DNA from: Clostridia bacterium
GTDB lineage: Bacteria; Bacillota; Clostridia; Lachnospirales; Lachnospiraceae
DNA: 64,000 nt
Direction: 5' to 3'
Assembly (NCBI GenBank): GCA_910575625.1
Contig: CAJTFD010000003.1
Coordinates: forward strand, 248,001-312,000
This document shows positions 56,113-64,000 of the stretch, piece after piece. The translations under genes were made by a program, and so were the position numbers. Every line of letters begins with the position of its first letter. Positions within the stretch are counted from its first letter, which is position 1. The notes beneath the pieces are model-generated. The model was not told where the DNA came from. It saw nothing but the letters and a program-made list of their open reading frames with translations, and searched no databases.

Positions 56113-56726
56113 TCCTGCGCCTCCTCCCGGTTGATATCCTCGATGATCGTATTGTTCACATCGTCCTCATACGCCCGCATCTGCACCTGCATGGGCGTTG
56201 GATCCTGGGTGATCTTCTTTTTCCCAAAATGGTTAAAAAAGAACAGCACCCCCAGCCCGATCCCCAGAGAATACGTCACCTCCAATATACTGAACCCCGG
56301 CGCCGGCTGCCCCGTCATCTGCTCGTAGACCTGGGCGAATAACTTGTTGATGTCCACATCTGTATTGAACGTCATGATCGAGAAAGCTGTTCCGAAAAAA
56401 GACACCAGGCACACAAGCCCCGCCTTCACCCAGCTCCAGAAAACATGCTCCTGTTTCTCCGTCTCATAGGTGATGATAAAAGACGGCTCCCCGATGTGGG
56501 TCACCTCCAGGTTGGGCTCCTTCTTTTGGATATCGTGGATGATATCGATGATCGACACCACATACCGTCCCGGCTGCCCGGGCGTCAGGTTCACCACCGG
56601 CAGCACCCGGCACTTGTCCACAATCTTACTGTCGCTCCCGGATAATTTCGCCACATCCTGCAAAAACACCTGGGGATGATCGACTTCCACATTCATGTCT
56701 GTCTGTATATATAAAGTATCACTCAT
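56097..56726 (-). CDS. spoVAA: Stage V sporulation protein AA
   Basis: 209 residues. The soluble N-terminal ~95 residues begin MSDTLYIQTDMNVEVDHPQV, the small extracytoplasmic-type domain of SpoVAA. Two membrane helices follow (WVKAGLVCLVSFFGTAFSIM and YSLGIGLGVLFFFNHFG). First gene of the spoVA operon, separated from sigF by a MITE-like repeat. In Bacillus the operon is transcribed by sigma-G. Confidence 0.9.
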   Translation of the reverse strand: MSDTLYIQTDMNVEVDHPQVFLQDVAKLSGSDSKIVDKCRVLPVVNLTPGQPGRYVVSIIDIIHDIQKKEPNLEVTHIGEPSFIITYETEKQEHVFWSWVKAGLVCLVSFFGTAFSIMTFNTDVDINKLFAQVYEQMTGQPAPGFSILEVTYSLGIGLGVLFFFNHFGKKKITQDPTPMQVQMRAYEDDVNNTIIEDINREEAQECGHR

Positions 56727-56762
56727 ATAAAAACCCTCTTTCCGCCTGCATGCGATCTAATG

Positions 56763-56928
56763 CTAGAGCGTGTCTTAAAAATGCTTTATGTCAACTGCAT
56801 GTCACAATTTGTGGGAGATTTTCACCGAATGAGGGCGGCGTAGCGGGCTACGGCAACCGAATGAGGAGAAAATATACCGCAAAGTGGGGCTTGCAGGTGG
56901 CGTGAATGATTTTTTAGACACACTCTAG
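56763..56928. repeat. 166-bp MITE-like element between sigF and spoVAA
   Basis: Terminal inverted repeats CTAGAGCGTGTCTTAAAAA (56763-56781) and, reversed, CTAGAGTGTGTCTAAAAAA. No ORF inside. The interior contains near-direct copies of CCGAATGAGG. The ends CTAG suggest a short target duplication. The same AGAGCGTGT core forms the hairpin at 52586-52616, so the family is present at least twice in the window. Confidence 0.7.
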
Positions 56929-56958
56929 TATGCCGGAAAGAGGGAGCTTTATGCATAT

Positions 56959-57678
56959 TTATATTTTTCCGCGCATGATCTTCAGGATCTTTTTTTCCAT
57001 CCGCGAGACCTGCACCTGGGATACGCCCAATCTCTCCGCGATCTGGGTCTGGGTCATATCCTGGAAATACCGCATATAGATCAGCTTCCGCTCATCCGGT
57101 TCCAGGTACTGCAAGATCCCTTCCAGGAAGATCCGATCCAGCGCCTGTTCCTGGGCATTTCCTTTTTCCATCAATTTATCCTGGAGGGAGATATCCGTCC
57201 CATCTCCCTGGTAGATCACCTGCTGCAGGGATTCCACCTCCGCCGCGGCTTCCGTGGCCATCACCAGCTCCTCCGCCGAGACGCCGGAGGCCGCCGCGAT
57301 CTCCTCCACCGTGGGCTCCCGCCCCAGTTCTTTTTCCAGTCGTTCCCGTACGGTGTACGCTTTATAGGAGATCTCTTTTAGTGAACGGCTGACCCGGATC
57401 ATACCGTCGTCCCGCAGGAAACGCTTGATCTCCCCCGCGATCAGCGGGACTGCATAGGTCGAAAATTTTACTTTGTAATCCAGATTGAAGTGATCCACCG
57501 CTTTTAAAAGGCCAATGCTCCCAATCTGGAACAGATCGTCCATCTCCACGCCTCTGTTCCGGAACCGTTTGACCACGCTCCAGATCAGGCCGATGTTCTC
57601 CTCGAACAAGGTGTCCCTTGCCGCTTTATCCCCCTGGTGCGCCTGCCTGATCAAGGCCCAAGTACGGTCATCCCTCAC
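56959..57678 (-). CDS. sigF: RNA polymerase sigma-F factor (forespore)
   Basis: 239 residues. Region 2 (NIGLIWSVVKRFRNRGVEMD, DLFQIGSIGLLKAVDHFNLD, KFSTYAVPLIAGEIKRFLRD), region 3 (VRERLEKELGREPTVEEIAA) and region 4 with helix-turn-helix TQTQIAERLGVSQVQVSRME. Directs forespore transcription early in sporulation and is held by SpoIIAB, encoded 2 bp upstream. Complete and typical. Confidence 0.96.
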   Translation of the reverse strand: MRDDRTWALIRQAHQGDKAARDTLFEENIGLIWSVVKRFRNRGVEMDDLFQIGSIGLLKAVDHFNLDYKVKFSTYAVPLIAGEIKRFLRDDGMIRVSRSLKEISYKAYTVRERLEKELGREPTVEEIAAASGVSAEELVMATEAAAEVESLQQVIYQGDGTDISLQDKLMEKGNAQEQALDRIFLEGILQYLEPDERKLIYMRYFQDMTQTQIAERLGVSQVQVSRMEKKILKIMRGKI

Positions 57679-57680
57679 AT

Positions 57681-58118
57681 CTACCTCCCTATGATCTTCT
57701 TCATATGCACAGCCGTTCCCTGTCCAGGCGCGGATTCCACCTGCACTTGATCCATAAATGCTTCCATGAACACAAAACCCATCCCGGAACGGTCCATCTC
57801 CGGCTTGGTGGTGTACATAGGCTGCATGGCTTTTTCAACATCCGCGATGCCCGTTCCAGTATCCCGCACCGTTATATGGACAGCCTCTCCCTTAATCTGA
57901 CATTCCAGGCGTATCTTATGTACCTCCCCCTCATAGCCGTGGATGATGGCGTTGGTGATGGCCTCGGAGAGGGCGGTCTTGATATCCGCCACTTCCTCCA
58001 GGGTGGGGTTTAACTGCGTGCAGAACGCCGCCACGGCGACCCGGGCAAATCCCTCGTTGCTGGGGCGTCCGTCAAACTCGATGACCATTTCATTTTCTGT
58101 ATCTTTTTTATTGCTCAT
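57681..58118 (-). CDS. spoIIAB: Anti-sigma-F factor and SpoIIAA kinase
   Basis: 145 residues. GHKL ATPase blocks: N-box LSEAITNAIIHGYEGEVHKI, G1 RDTGTGIADVEKAM, G2 DRSGMGFVFMEAF. Binds sigma-F, and phosphorylates SpoIIAA with ATP. It overlaps spoIIAA by 11 bp and abuts sigF, the universal spoIIA gene order. Confidence 0.96.
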   Translation of the reverse strand: MSNKKDTENEMVIEFDGRPSNEGFARVAVAAFCTQLNPTLEEVADIKTALSEAITNAIIHGYEGEVHKIRLECQIKGEAVHITVRDTGTGIADVEKAMQPMYTTKPEMDRSGMGFVFMEAFMDQVQVESAPGQGTAVHMKKIIGR

Positions 58119-58437
58119 CTCTCTTTTCCTCCCGATGGATCTCCATGATCTTGTGCATTCCGGATAAATGGAGGATCTTGTCGATCCTCTCGCTCACATG
58201 GACCGCCTCCATGCTCCCGCCCCGCAGATGGAGCTGACGGTAGCGGCCGGCGACCACGCCGATGCCGGAACTGTCCATAAAATCAGTATTGCGAAAATCA
58301 AAGATGATATGCTGGATGTGATAATTTTCCAGATAATGATCCGTTTCTTTTTTTAGTCGCTCCGAGTTCGGATGGTCCAACTCCGCCGGCATCTGCACGA
58401 TCAGGCTGACGCCCTCGATCCGATACACCTGTTCCAT
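58108..58437 (-). CDS. spoIIAA: Anti-anti-sigma factor SpoIIAA
   Basis: 109 residues from ATG at 58437 (GAGGATGCTT upstream; an ATG two codons earlier is too close). A STAS domain with the phosphorylatable serine in FMDSSGIGVVAGRYRQL. Dephosphorylated SpoIIAA frees sigma-F from SpoIIAB in the forespore. First gene of the spoIIA operon. Confidence 0.95.
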   Translation of the reverse strand: MEQVYRIEGVSLIVQMPAELDHPNSERLKKETDHYLENYHIQHIIFDFRNTDFMDSSGIGVVAGRYRQLHLRGGSMEAVHVSERIDKILHLSGMHKIMEIHREEKRDEQ

Positions 58438-58540
58438 AAGCATCCTCCTCTTTTTTTATATATTGATGGGCGGCATTTTTTGCCTATCCTGTCCAGCCTC
58501 GCGGCAAGAGCCCCACACCCACCTGATATTTTGATAAATG

Positions 58541-58575
58541 AAGGGGATGCGCGTTATCTTTTTGCGCATCCCCTT
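58541..58575 (-). terminator. Hairpin between the TPR gene and spoIIAA
   Basis: AAGGGGATGCGC pairs perfectly with GCGCATCCCCTT (12 bp). Leftward it is followed by CATTTATC. It probably ends the TPR-gene transcript. Confidence 0.6.
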
Positions 58576-58598
58576 TCCTGAGGTTCCTCCATACCGTA

Positions 58599-59900
58599 TC
58601 AATACAGTGCTTCTCCTGCATATCCCATGTCATCCATACCGCCCAGATCCATGCTCTCCTGGGTCATGCCTGTCAGATCCTGAGCCTGGCCATCCAGTTG
58701 ATCCTGGGCCTGGCCGTCCTGCTGCTCCTGGCCTTGCACATCTTCCTGCGGCATATATTCCGCAAGATTCTGCCTCAAGGTCTGATATAATGGGAGCGCC
58801 TGTTCCGACAAGCTGTTCTTGTCCACCTCGGCGAGCAGGCTGGCCGCTATCTCGTAATTCTGCTCGGTAAAATAATTGACCGCCTGTGCCAGATTATCGT
58901 AATCCGTCACTTTCTTAGCCGCCTCCTGTGACTGCTGCTGTGTATCGTTGGAGCTGACCTTGGAACTTTCCAGTTCCGCCTCCAGCTCAGAGATCTTCGC
59001 ATCCCTGGTGGACAGCTGATCCCCGTATGATAAGATCTGCTTATTTGCCGAACTCTGCACCTTCTGTGTCCTGTCCGGGATGACCAGGAACCAGACCGCC
59101 GCCACACCCACGATGATCCCGATCCCCAACGTGACCAGCGTCCCCCACATGGAACTCTCTTTAAATGCGGGCGGCTGGATCACCGTATCGTTGCCGGAGC
59201 GGAAGCGGTAACCCGCCACATGCGTATCCAGTTCCTCCTCCTGTCTGCGCCCCCGCTCCCGTTTATCCAGGTTGGTGACCATGCCGGTCTGCAGATCCAC
59301 CTCACGCAGGAAACGTAAAGTGGTGGTATTGGTCTTGTCGATCTTGGCCGCCCTGCGCAGCGTCTTCCTGGCTTTCGTGTAAGAACCCTCCCGGATCTGC
59401 AAAAGCGCCAGGAGATGATACCCCTTGATCAGTTTCGGGTTCTGGGCCAGTACCTTCTTGAGCTGGATCGCCGCCATATCCTCATGGCCCTCCCGACAGT
59501 ATTCCAGGGCCTGGTTGTATTTGCGGATCGTCTGGTTGATGTTCTCTAATTTATTAGGGTTGGCCTGGAGCTTGCCGATGTAGATCTCAGCCAGGTTGTC
59601 CCTGGGCGACAGATTTTTGCTGATGACCCACTCGCTCAGAGCCGATACCACCTCACCCGTCTCAAAATAGACCAGCCCCAGCAGGTTTCGCGCCTGGATA
59701 TTGCCCTTGTAAAATTTCAGGCTCTGCTTTAGGCAGCTGATCGCGCCGGAGAGATCTCGGATGCCCGCTTTTTCCAATCCTCTATTATAATAGAGTTTCG
59801 ACAGATACATGGCCTTCTTCTGTACCGCGATATTCCAGCCGCAGCGGTTGCAGTGGTCCAGGCCCGGCATGACGGATACGCCGCAGTTCATACACTCCAT
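58599..59900 (-). CDS. Zinc-ribbon/TPR membrane protein
   Basis: 433 residues. An N-terminal zinc ribbon (MECMNCGVSVMPGLDHCNRC) is followed by TPR-type helices (~28-205, e.g. GLVYFETGEVVSALSEWVIS, KGYHLLALLQIREGSYTKAR). One transmembrane segment (LVTLGIGIIVGVAAVWFLVI, ~262-281), a coiled coil (~290-325) and a short second helical domain come next. The end is Gln/Asp-rich. The orientation suggests a cytoplasmic TPR domain and an external coiled coil. It is conserved beside folC and sporulation genes in related genomes as far as I recall; function unknown. Confidence 0.75.
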   Translation of the reverse strand: MECMNCGVSVMPGLDHCNRCGWNIAVQKKAMYLSKLYYNRGLEKAGIRDLSGAISCLKQSLKFYKGNIQARNLLGLVYFETGEVVSALSEWVISKNLSPRDNLAEIYIGKLQANPNKLENINQTIRKYNQALEYCREGHEDMAAIQLKKVLAQNPKLIKGYHLLALLQIREGSYTKARKTLRRAAKIDKTNTTTLRFLREVDLQTGMVTNLDKRERGRRQEEELDTHVAGYRFRSGNDTVIQPPAFKESSMWGTLVTLGIGIIVGVAAVWFLVIPDRTQKVQSSANKQILSYGDQLSTRDAKISELEAELESSKVSSNDTQQQSQEAAKKVTDYDNLAQAVNYFTEQNYEIAASLLAEVDKNSLSEQALPLYQTLRQNLAEYMPQEDVQGQEQQDGQAQDQLDGQAQDLTGMTQESMDLGGMDDMGYAGEALY

Positions 59901-59903
59901 AGG

Positions 59904-60053
59904 CTAATTCTCCTTGCCTCTGTTGATATCCGCCATCATCTCTTTCAGCAGATCCAGCACATCCGTCAGCTCTCTGTCATAGATCGCATCCTCCGCATCC
60001 CCCACATCCAGACACGGCTCAAATTTCTTCAGTTCCTCATCGTAATTGATCAT
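59904..60053 (-). CDS. Small conserved acidic protein
   Basis: 49 residues: MINYDEELKKFEPCLDVGDA then EDAIYDRELTDVLDLLKEMM. The start overlaps the folC stop as ATGA, and the stop lies 4 bp before the TPR gene. Acidic helical peptide, probably real because of the tight operon spacing and codon use. Function unknown. Confidence 0.65.
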   Translation of the reverse strand: MINYDEELKKFEPCLDVGDAEDAIYDRELTDVLDLLKEMMADINRGKEN

Positions 60054-61360
60054 CCTACTCTCCCTGCTTTCTCTTGCAACAGCCCCTTGATCTCACCGAC
60101 CAGATACAGGGAACCCACGCAGAACAGCAGCCCATCCCCTCTCTGGCTGCAGGCCCGCATAAAAGCCTCCTCCACGTTGTCCACAGCCTGTACCTGTCCG
60201 CAACCGTTTTCCCTGAACAGATCGGCCAGCGTCTGTGCATCCACAGCCCGTTCATCCTTTATCTTTGCCGTCACCACATGGGCCGGGCGGATCCCCGTGC
60301 TGATCCGGCGGATCATATCCGGATAGTCCTTGTCATCCACGGCTGCAAAGAGCAGCGTGATCGTATGATCCTTCTGGAAATCAGCCGCCGTCTCGATAAA
60401 ACGCGCCACACCGTCATCGTTGTGGGCTCCATCCACGATGATCCCCGGACGGATCACTTCCATGCGCCCCTGCCACTTGGTATTGGCTATGCCATTTCTC
60501 ACCTGTTCCCGGGTAAAGGCCATCCGCTCCCGCAAAAGCTCCGCTGCCCGCAGCGCCAACGCCCCGTTCATGACTTGATATCTGGCGATAAAAGGTGTGG
60601 TAAAGACCTCCCCCGCATAGTCGCCATCCACTGTAAAATCGATCCCCTCTGATGTGATCTTCTGGATCTTCACACATGCCTCCGTCACCGGATAGGACGG
60701 TGCGCCCGCCTGACGGGCCGTCTTTTCGATCACATACGCCGTCTCCGGGCGGTTCCCATCATAGATGACCGGAATGCCCGGTTTGATGATCCCCGCTTTC
60801 TCCCAGGCGATCTGCTCCACCGTATCCCCCAGATACTGCACATGGTCCAAACTGACCGATGTGATCACACAGGCCATGGGATGTTCCACCGCGTTGGTGG
60901 CGTCCAGCCGTCCGCCAAGCCCGGTCTCCATGATCACGTAGGGGACTTTCGCCTCCCTGAACATCCACATCCCCATCAAAAAAAGCGTCTCAAAATAGCT
61001 GGGATGGCAGTTCCCTTCCGCCAAGAGCCCGTCGATCATGCCTTTTACTTTTTCAAACGCCGCAAGGAACAGCTCGTCCCCTACCGGCTCCCCGTCGATA
61101 CAGAAACGCTCGTTCACCCGTATCAAATGGGGGGACGTGAACAGGCCGCACCGATATCCGCCCTCCTGGAAGATGGAGGCCAGATACGCGCAGACACTCC
61201 CCTTGCCGTTGGTCCCCGCCACGTGTATCACCTGCAACGCCTCCTGGGGATCTCCCAGACGGCGCAGGCATTCCTTTGTGTGTTCCAGGCTGTTTTTCGT
61301 AGTAAATTTGGGGATCTCCCCTATATATGACACAGCTTCCTCATAAACCATCATACTCAC
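60050..61360 (-). CDS. folC: Folylpolyglutamate synthase / dihydrofolate synthase
   Basis: 436 residues. Mur-ligase-type fold: P-loop HVAGTNGKGSVCAYLASIFQ, substrate loop GLFTSPHLIRVNERF, METGLGGRLDATNAVEHP with the conserved acidic residue, and SVSLDHVQYLGDTVEQIAWE then KAGIIKPG. The C-terminal domain contains VIRPGIIVDGAHNDDGVARF. Adds glutamate to (dihydro)folate. Start GTG at 61360 or ATG at 61354. Confidence 0.95.
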   Translation of the reverse strand: MSMMVYEEAVSYIGEIPKFTTKNSLEHTKECLRRLGDPQEALQVIHVAGTNGKGSVCAYLASIFQEGGYRCGLFTSPHLIRVNERFCIDGEPVGDELFLAAFEKVKGMIDGLLAEGNCHPSYFETLFLMGMWMFREAKVPYVIMETGLGGRLDATNAVEHPMACVITSVSLDHVQYLGDTVEQIAWEKAGIIKPGIPVIYDGNRPETAYVIEKTARQAGAPSYPVTEACVKIQKITSEGIDFTVDGDYAGEVFTTPFIARYQVMNGALALRAAELLRERMAFTREQVRNGIANTKWQGRMEVIRPGIIVDGAHNDDGVARFIETAADFQKDHTITLLFAAVDDKDYPDMIRRISTGIRPAHVVTAKIKDERAVDAQTLADLFRENGCGQVQAVDNVEEAFMRACSQRGDGLLFCVGSLYLVGEIKGLLQEKAGRVG

Positions 61361-61439
61361 CCACTTATCTTGTAGTAATTTGATTCCTTATCTTATTATA
61401 TAACAGCGGCAACAGATGTCCAGTACCATTCGTAAGATT

Positions 61440-63491
61440 TTATCCGACAGATTTTTTCTTCCCCTGCTTCAGCACCGAATAATATCTCTGATAGGTGGCA
61501 CTCAAGGCTTTCCTTGTGGAACTGTTGCTGCGCTGGACCACCTGCACCTTATCCATATTTTCAAACACATAGCCACTGATCAGGAGCGTGGTCGGATCCA
61601 GGTAATTTGTCTCTATATATTCCCCGTTGATCATCACTTCGCTGGAGGGGGTAAAATGTGTCCCTATTATGTAAGAACTCTCTTTCAGTCCAGGCGCCGG
61701 GCGGATCTCATCCAATGTGGCATCGTATACGCCCATGCGCATCTTTGTCGGCAGGTAAGGACTCCTGCCCTTGTACACATACTGTTCCCCGTACAGGATA
61801 TCATACTGGAGCATCTCCAGATCCACCTGGTAATCCTTGGTATTCCGCCTGGCCTGGTGATAGCGAAAGATATTCCCCTCGTAGATATGCAGCCGTTTCA
61901 TCAATTCCGCCGCGATCTGGTAGGAAGCCAGATTTTCATCGATCTTTTTTAAACCCATGTTATCCCAGATCACATACTGGGTCTGGAACAGATAGCGGTT
62001 CTCCATATCCTCCACCTGCAGCCCCATGGTCGGCAGATGGTCGCCGTACATCACAAGCACTGTCGGCTCCCCATTTTTTTCCAGGGCCTGGATCAGTTCC
62101 TGGATGAACAGGTCCATCTCATAGATCTCATTTACATAGTATTCCCATTTATAGTCCTGCCCTGCCGTTTTGGAGCCGCTCACTGTGATCTTCGGGTCTT
62201 CCAGCATGGGTTCGTCGGGATAATCCCCGTGGCCCTGCACCGAGATCGTATAGATATAATCGCTGCCCTCACTGGATCTGAGACAGTCTAAGATCGACTG
62301 GGTCAGCACCCGGTCCCGCACCCAGCCAAGGGGATTCTGGTCGTCCTCCTCTTCCATATACTCTTCCGAGGTAAACGTATCGAATCCCAGATTGGGAAAG
62401 ACCGTCCGCCGGGCGTAGAAATTCGCCTCATTGTTATGGATCGCATGGGTGGTGTAACCAAGTTTTTTCAGCACATAAGGCGCGCTCTCGCAGGTGGTCT
62501 CTTTCAGGATGCTCTTATACGGATATTCCCCAGGGCCAAAATAGCGCAGGCTCATCCCCGTGATCGTCTCAAACTCCGTGTTGGCCGTTCCCGCGCCCAC
62601 GGAAGGGACACGGTAATAGCCGGAGGAATACTTTTTCATCAGACGGCGGAAATTCGGGATCGGGTCTTCCGAGAGTTCCAGGTAATCGACCATGGATGGG
62701 TCGAAGAAGGATTCCAGCTGCAGGAAGATGATGTTGGGCATCCGATCCTCTTGCCCCTCTTTTTTCCCATCCTCTTTTTTTTCATCCTCCCCTTTCCCTG
62801 TCCCGACGATCTTATCGATGGTCGCTTCCGAATAATCCGGCGGGCATCCGATCCCCGTATTAAAGATCGTTGTCATCAGACAATAGGGATACCCATAGTC
62901 CTCATAGGCAAAAGCGATATTCCCAAAATAATTGGACAAGATCCTCTTCTCCAGCGCGACCCTGGTCACCCCGGAAAACGCCAGCACCGCCGCCAAAAAG
63001 AGCGGGATGTTATAGCGGTAATACAGCCGCCCCTGGTATTTCGGCGCTTTAAAAAACAGCAGCACCAGCCCGGCAAAGACCACGACCATCAAGATCACAA
63101 CAACCACCATCCCCACAAACGGCAGATAACGGTTGGCGATCTTCAGCGCATCCGTGATCAGATGCAGATCCGGCCCTGTAAAAGGCGTGACCCGCTGGGC
63201 CAGCAGCACCCCATTGATGATCCCTAAGCCCAGCCAGAAGATGCACAGCAAGATCCGGACAAACACACGCCTGCGCACCAGATACACAACTAATGTAGTC
63301 AGGAAGATCAGCCCCGCGTTGTAGAGATAGACCAGGGGCCTCTCCTGCACAAAGAAGAACGCTTCCCGCAGGGAATGTCTGGATATGGCTTCGATGATAT
63401 AATATCCGATCAGTACCGCCAGCATCTGCAGGAGCAGTGAGATCTTGTTCAGTGTCTGGCATGTTGCTCTTGTGCCCTTATTTTTGTCCAT
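61440..63491 (-). CDS. LTA-synthase-like sulfatase-family membrane enzyme
   Basis: 683 residues from ATG at 63491 (GGAGG 5-8 nt upstream). Four to five N-terminal membrane helices (e.g. LLLQMLAVLIGYYIIEAISR, AGLIFLTTLVVYLVRRRVF, VVVVILMVVVFAGLVLLFF). From ~265 there is an alkaline-phosphatase/sulfatase domain: NIIFLQLESFFDPSMVDYLE (first metal ligand), SVGAGTANTEFETITGMSLR (candidate catalytic Thr), TISVQGHGDYPDEP and VLVMYGDHLPTMGLQ (metal-binding Asp/His). The layout is that of lipoteichoic-acid synthase and glycerol-phosphate transferases acting outside the membrane. The substrate in this lineage is not known. Confidence 0.88.
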   Translation of the reverse strand: MDKNKGTRATCQTLNKISLLLQMLAVLIGYYIIEAISRHSLREAFFFVQERPLVYLYNAGLIFLTTLVVYLVRRRVFVRILLCIFWLGLGIINGVLLAQRVTPFTGPDLHLITDALKIANRYLPFVGMVVVVILMVVVFAGLVLLFFKAPKYQGRLYYRYNIPLFLAAVLAFSGVTRVALEKRILSNYFGNIAFAYEDYGYPYCLMTTIFNTGIGCPPDYSEATIDKIVGTGKGEDEKKEDGKKEGQEDRMPNIIFLQLESFFDPSMVDYLELSEDPIPNFRRLMKKYSSGYYRVPSVGAGTANTEFETITGMSLRYFGPGEYPYKSILKETTCESAPYVLKKLGYTTHAIHNNEANFYARRTVFPNLGFDTFTSEEYMEEEDDQNPLGWVRDRVLTQSILDCLRSSEGSDYIYTISVQGHGDYPDEPMLEDPKITVSGSKTAGQDYKWEYYVNEIYEMDLFIQELIQALEKNGEPTVLVMYGDHLPTMGLQVEDMENRYLFQTQYVIWDNMGLKKIDENLASYQIAAELMKRLHIYEGNIFRYHQARRNTKDYQVDLEMLQYDILYGEQYVYKGRSPYLPTKMRMGVYDATLDEIRPAPGLKESSYIIGTHFTPSSEVMINGEYIETNYLDPTTLLISGYVFENMDKVQVVQRSNSSTRKALSATYQRYYSVLKQGKKKSVG

Positions 63492-63526
63492 ACACACCTC
63501 CTGTCTGGATCTTGTCCCGGTCGCGT

Positions 63527-64000
63527 TTACAGTTTTTCCAACTGCAATCTTACTTTTTCCATCATATCCTGGTATTTCTGCAGCTTATCCTTTTCCTCCT
63601 GGATCTTTTTCTCCGGCGCTTTGCTGACAAAATTCGGATTGTCCAGCATCCCCTGGGCCCGGGCGATCTCTTTTTTCAGCCGCTCTTCTTCTTTTTGCAG
63701 CCGTTCCCTCTCTTTTTCCTTGTCCACCAGTTCATCCAGGGGCAGATAGACCACCGCATTGGAGACTACGATCGATACGGAATCCTTCGGGATCTTGTCT
63801 TTGCTGGACTGTACCCTGACTTTGGACGCGCTGAGGAAATTCTGATAGGACTGCTTCATCAGCTCATACATCTCGCAGGCCGCCTCATCCGCGCCCACGA
63901 TGTAGACTTTTGTCTTCTTGTTGTGGGGCACGTTCATCTCGGCTCTGGCATTGCGCACGCCGCGCACCGCCTCTTTCACGGCCTCCACCAGGGACGCATA
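63527..64000 (-). CDS. valS: Valyl-tRNA synthetase, C-terminal part (5' end outside window)
   Basis: 158 codons run from the right window edge to the stop. EAVKEAVRGVRNARAEMNVP then HNKKTKVYIVG is the end of the anticodon-binding domain of ValRS. VSIVVSNAVVYLPLDELVDK and the coiled-coil arm (KEKERERLQKEEERLKKEIA, LDNPNFVSKAPEKKIQEEKD) are the ValRS tRNA-binding domain. The order valS-[sulfatase]-folC is common near folC in Clostridia. Confidence 0.95.
   Translation of the reverse strand, partial: YASLVEAVKEAVRGVRNARAEMNVPHNKKTKVYIVGADEAACEMYELMKQSYQNFLSASKVRVQSSKDKIPKDSVSIVVSNAVVYLPLDELVDKEKERERLQKEEERLKKEIARAQGMLDNPNFVSKAPEKKIQEEKDKLQKYQDMMEKVRLQLEKL

Noticed and set aside
1-64000. CRISPR arrays, rRNA genes, diversity-generating retroelement
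   Set aside because: No regularly spaced repeats, no rRNA-like sequence and no reverse-transcriptase frame were found in the window.

Overview
The window is a Gram-positive, endospore-forming Clostridia chromosome. A Lachnospiraceae-type gut anaerobe is the best guess. The basis is the spoIIA and spoVA operons, the Ig-like (BIG2) surface proteins, Rpn-type nucleases, and the IS66/IS256/IS630 content. No rRNA or other species marker is present, so genus is not assigned.

Region 1 (1 to ~28.9 kb) is part of a siphovirus-type prophage whose structural genes read leftward. In transcription order it shows an accessory block (28.8-23.1 kb), a rightward island with its own promoter, a ribbon-helix-helix regulator and an HNH-like protein (21.47-23.11 kb), a field of tRNA and tRNA-like elements (21.4-19.0 kb), scaffold, major capsid, connectors, tail tube, Gp15 and the tape measure, and a truncated tail gene at the window edge. 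No terminase, portal, integrase or lysis gene is visible. Between the Gp15 gene and the tape-measure gene lie about 6 kb of cargo: DUF4417, paired MAKGSSGF proteins, an HTH protein, a small-RNA candidate, an ORF6N antirepressor, a secreted BIG2 protein and a GIY-YIG-like protein. Several of these units have their own promoter and terminator. Eight leftward promoters share a distinctive upstream element and a nearly invariant 18-bp spacer. Two of them feed leader RNAs with a conserved pseudoknot supported by compensatory base changes.

Region 2 (29.0-51.8 kb) is a cell-surface variation locus riddled with mobile DNA. One complete BIG2 gene (51725..47607, leftward) has a ribosome binding site, a signal peptide and two constant N-terminal BIG2 modules. 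Two further long open frames (29020..32592 rightward, 42327..39004 leftward) are intact over more than 1100 codons. They lack signal peptide, ribosome site and obvious promoter, and both begin at the same short sequence, GCCGTGACA, that sits inside the complete gene at the constant/variable boundary. A C-terminal stub of another copy is cut by an IS256-family element. Related hairpin terminators close these units. I read this as an expressed copy with silent 3' cassettes. Around them are IS66, IS256 and IS630 (partly decayed), Rpn-type nucleases, a YafQ/RelB-type toxin-antitoxin pair, a DUF262/DUF1524 (GmrSD-like) defence gene lying between two fragments of a fic gene, and a Uma2-type nuclease.

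Region 3 (52.2-64.0 kb) is a core chromosomal segment, mostly leftward: valS (C-terminal part), an LTA-synthase-like sulfatase, folC, a small conserved gene, a TPR/zinc-ribbon membrane protein, spoIIAA-spoIIAB-sigF, a 166-bp MITE-like repeat, and spoVAA-AB-AC-AD-AE. The sporulation genes act together. SpoIIAA/AB control sigma-F in the forespore, and the SpoVA proteins form the channel that moves dipicolinic acid into the spore and releases it at germination.
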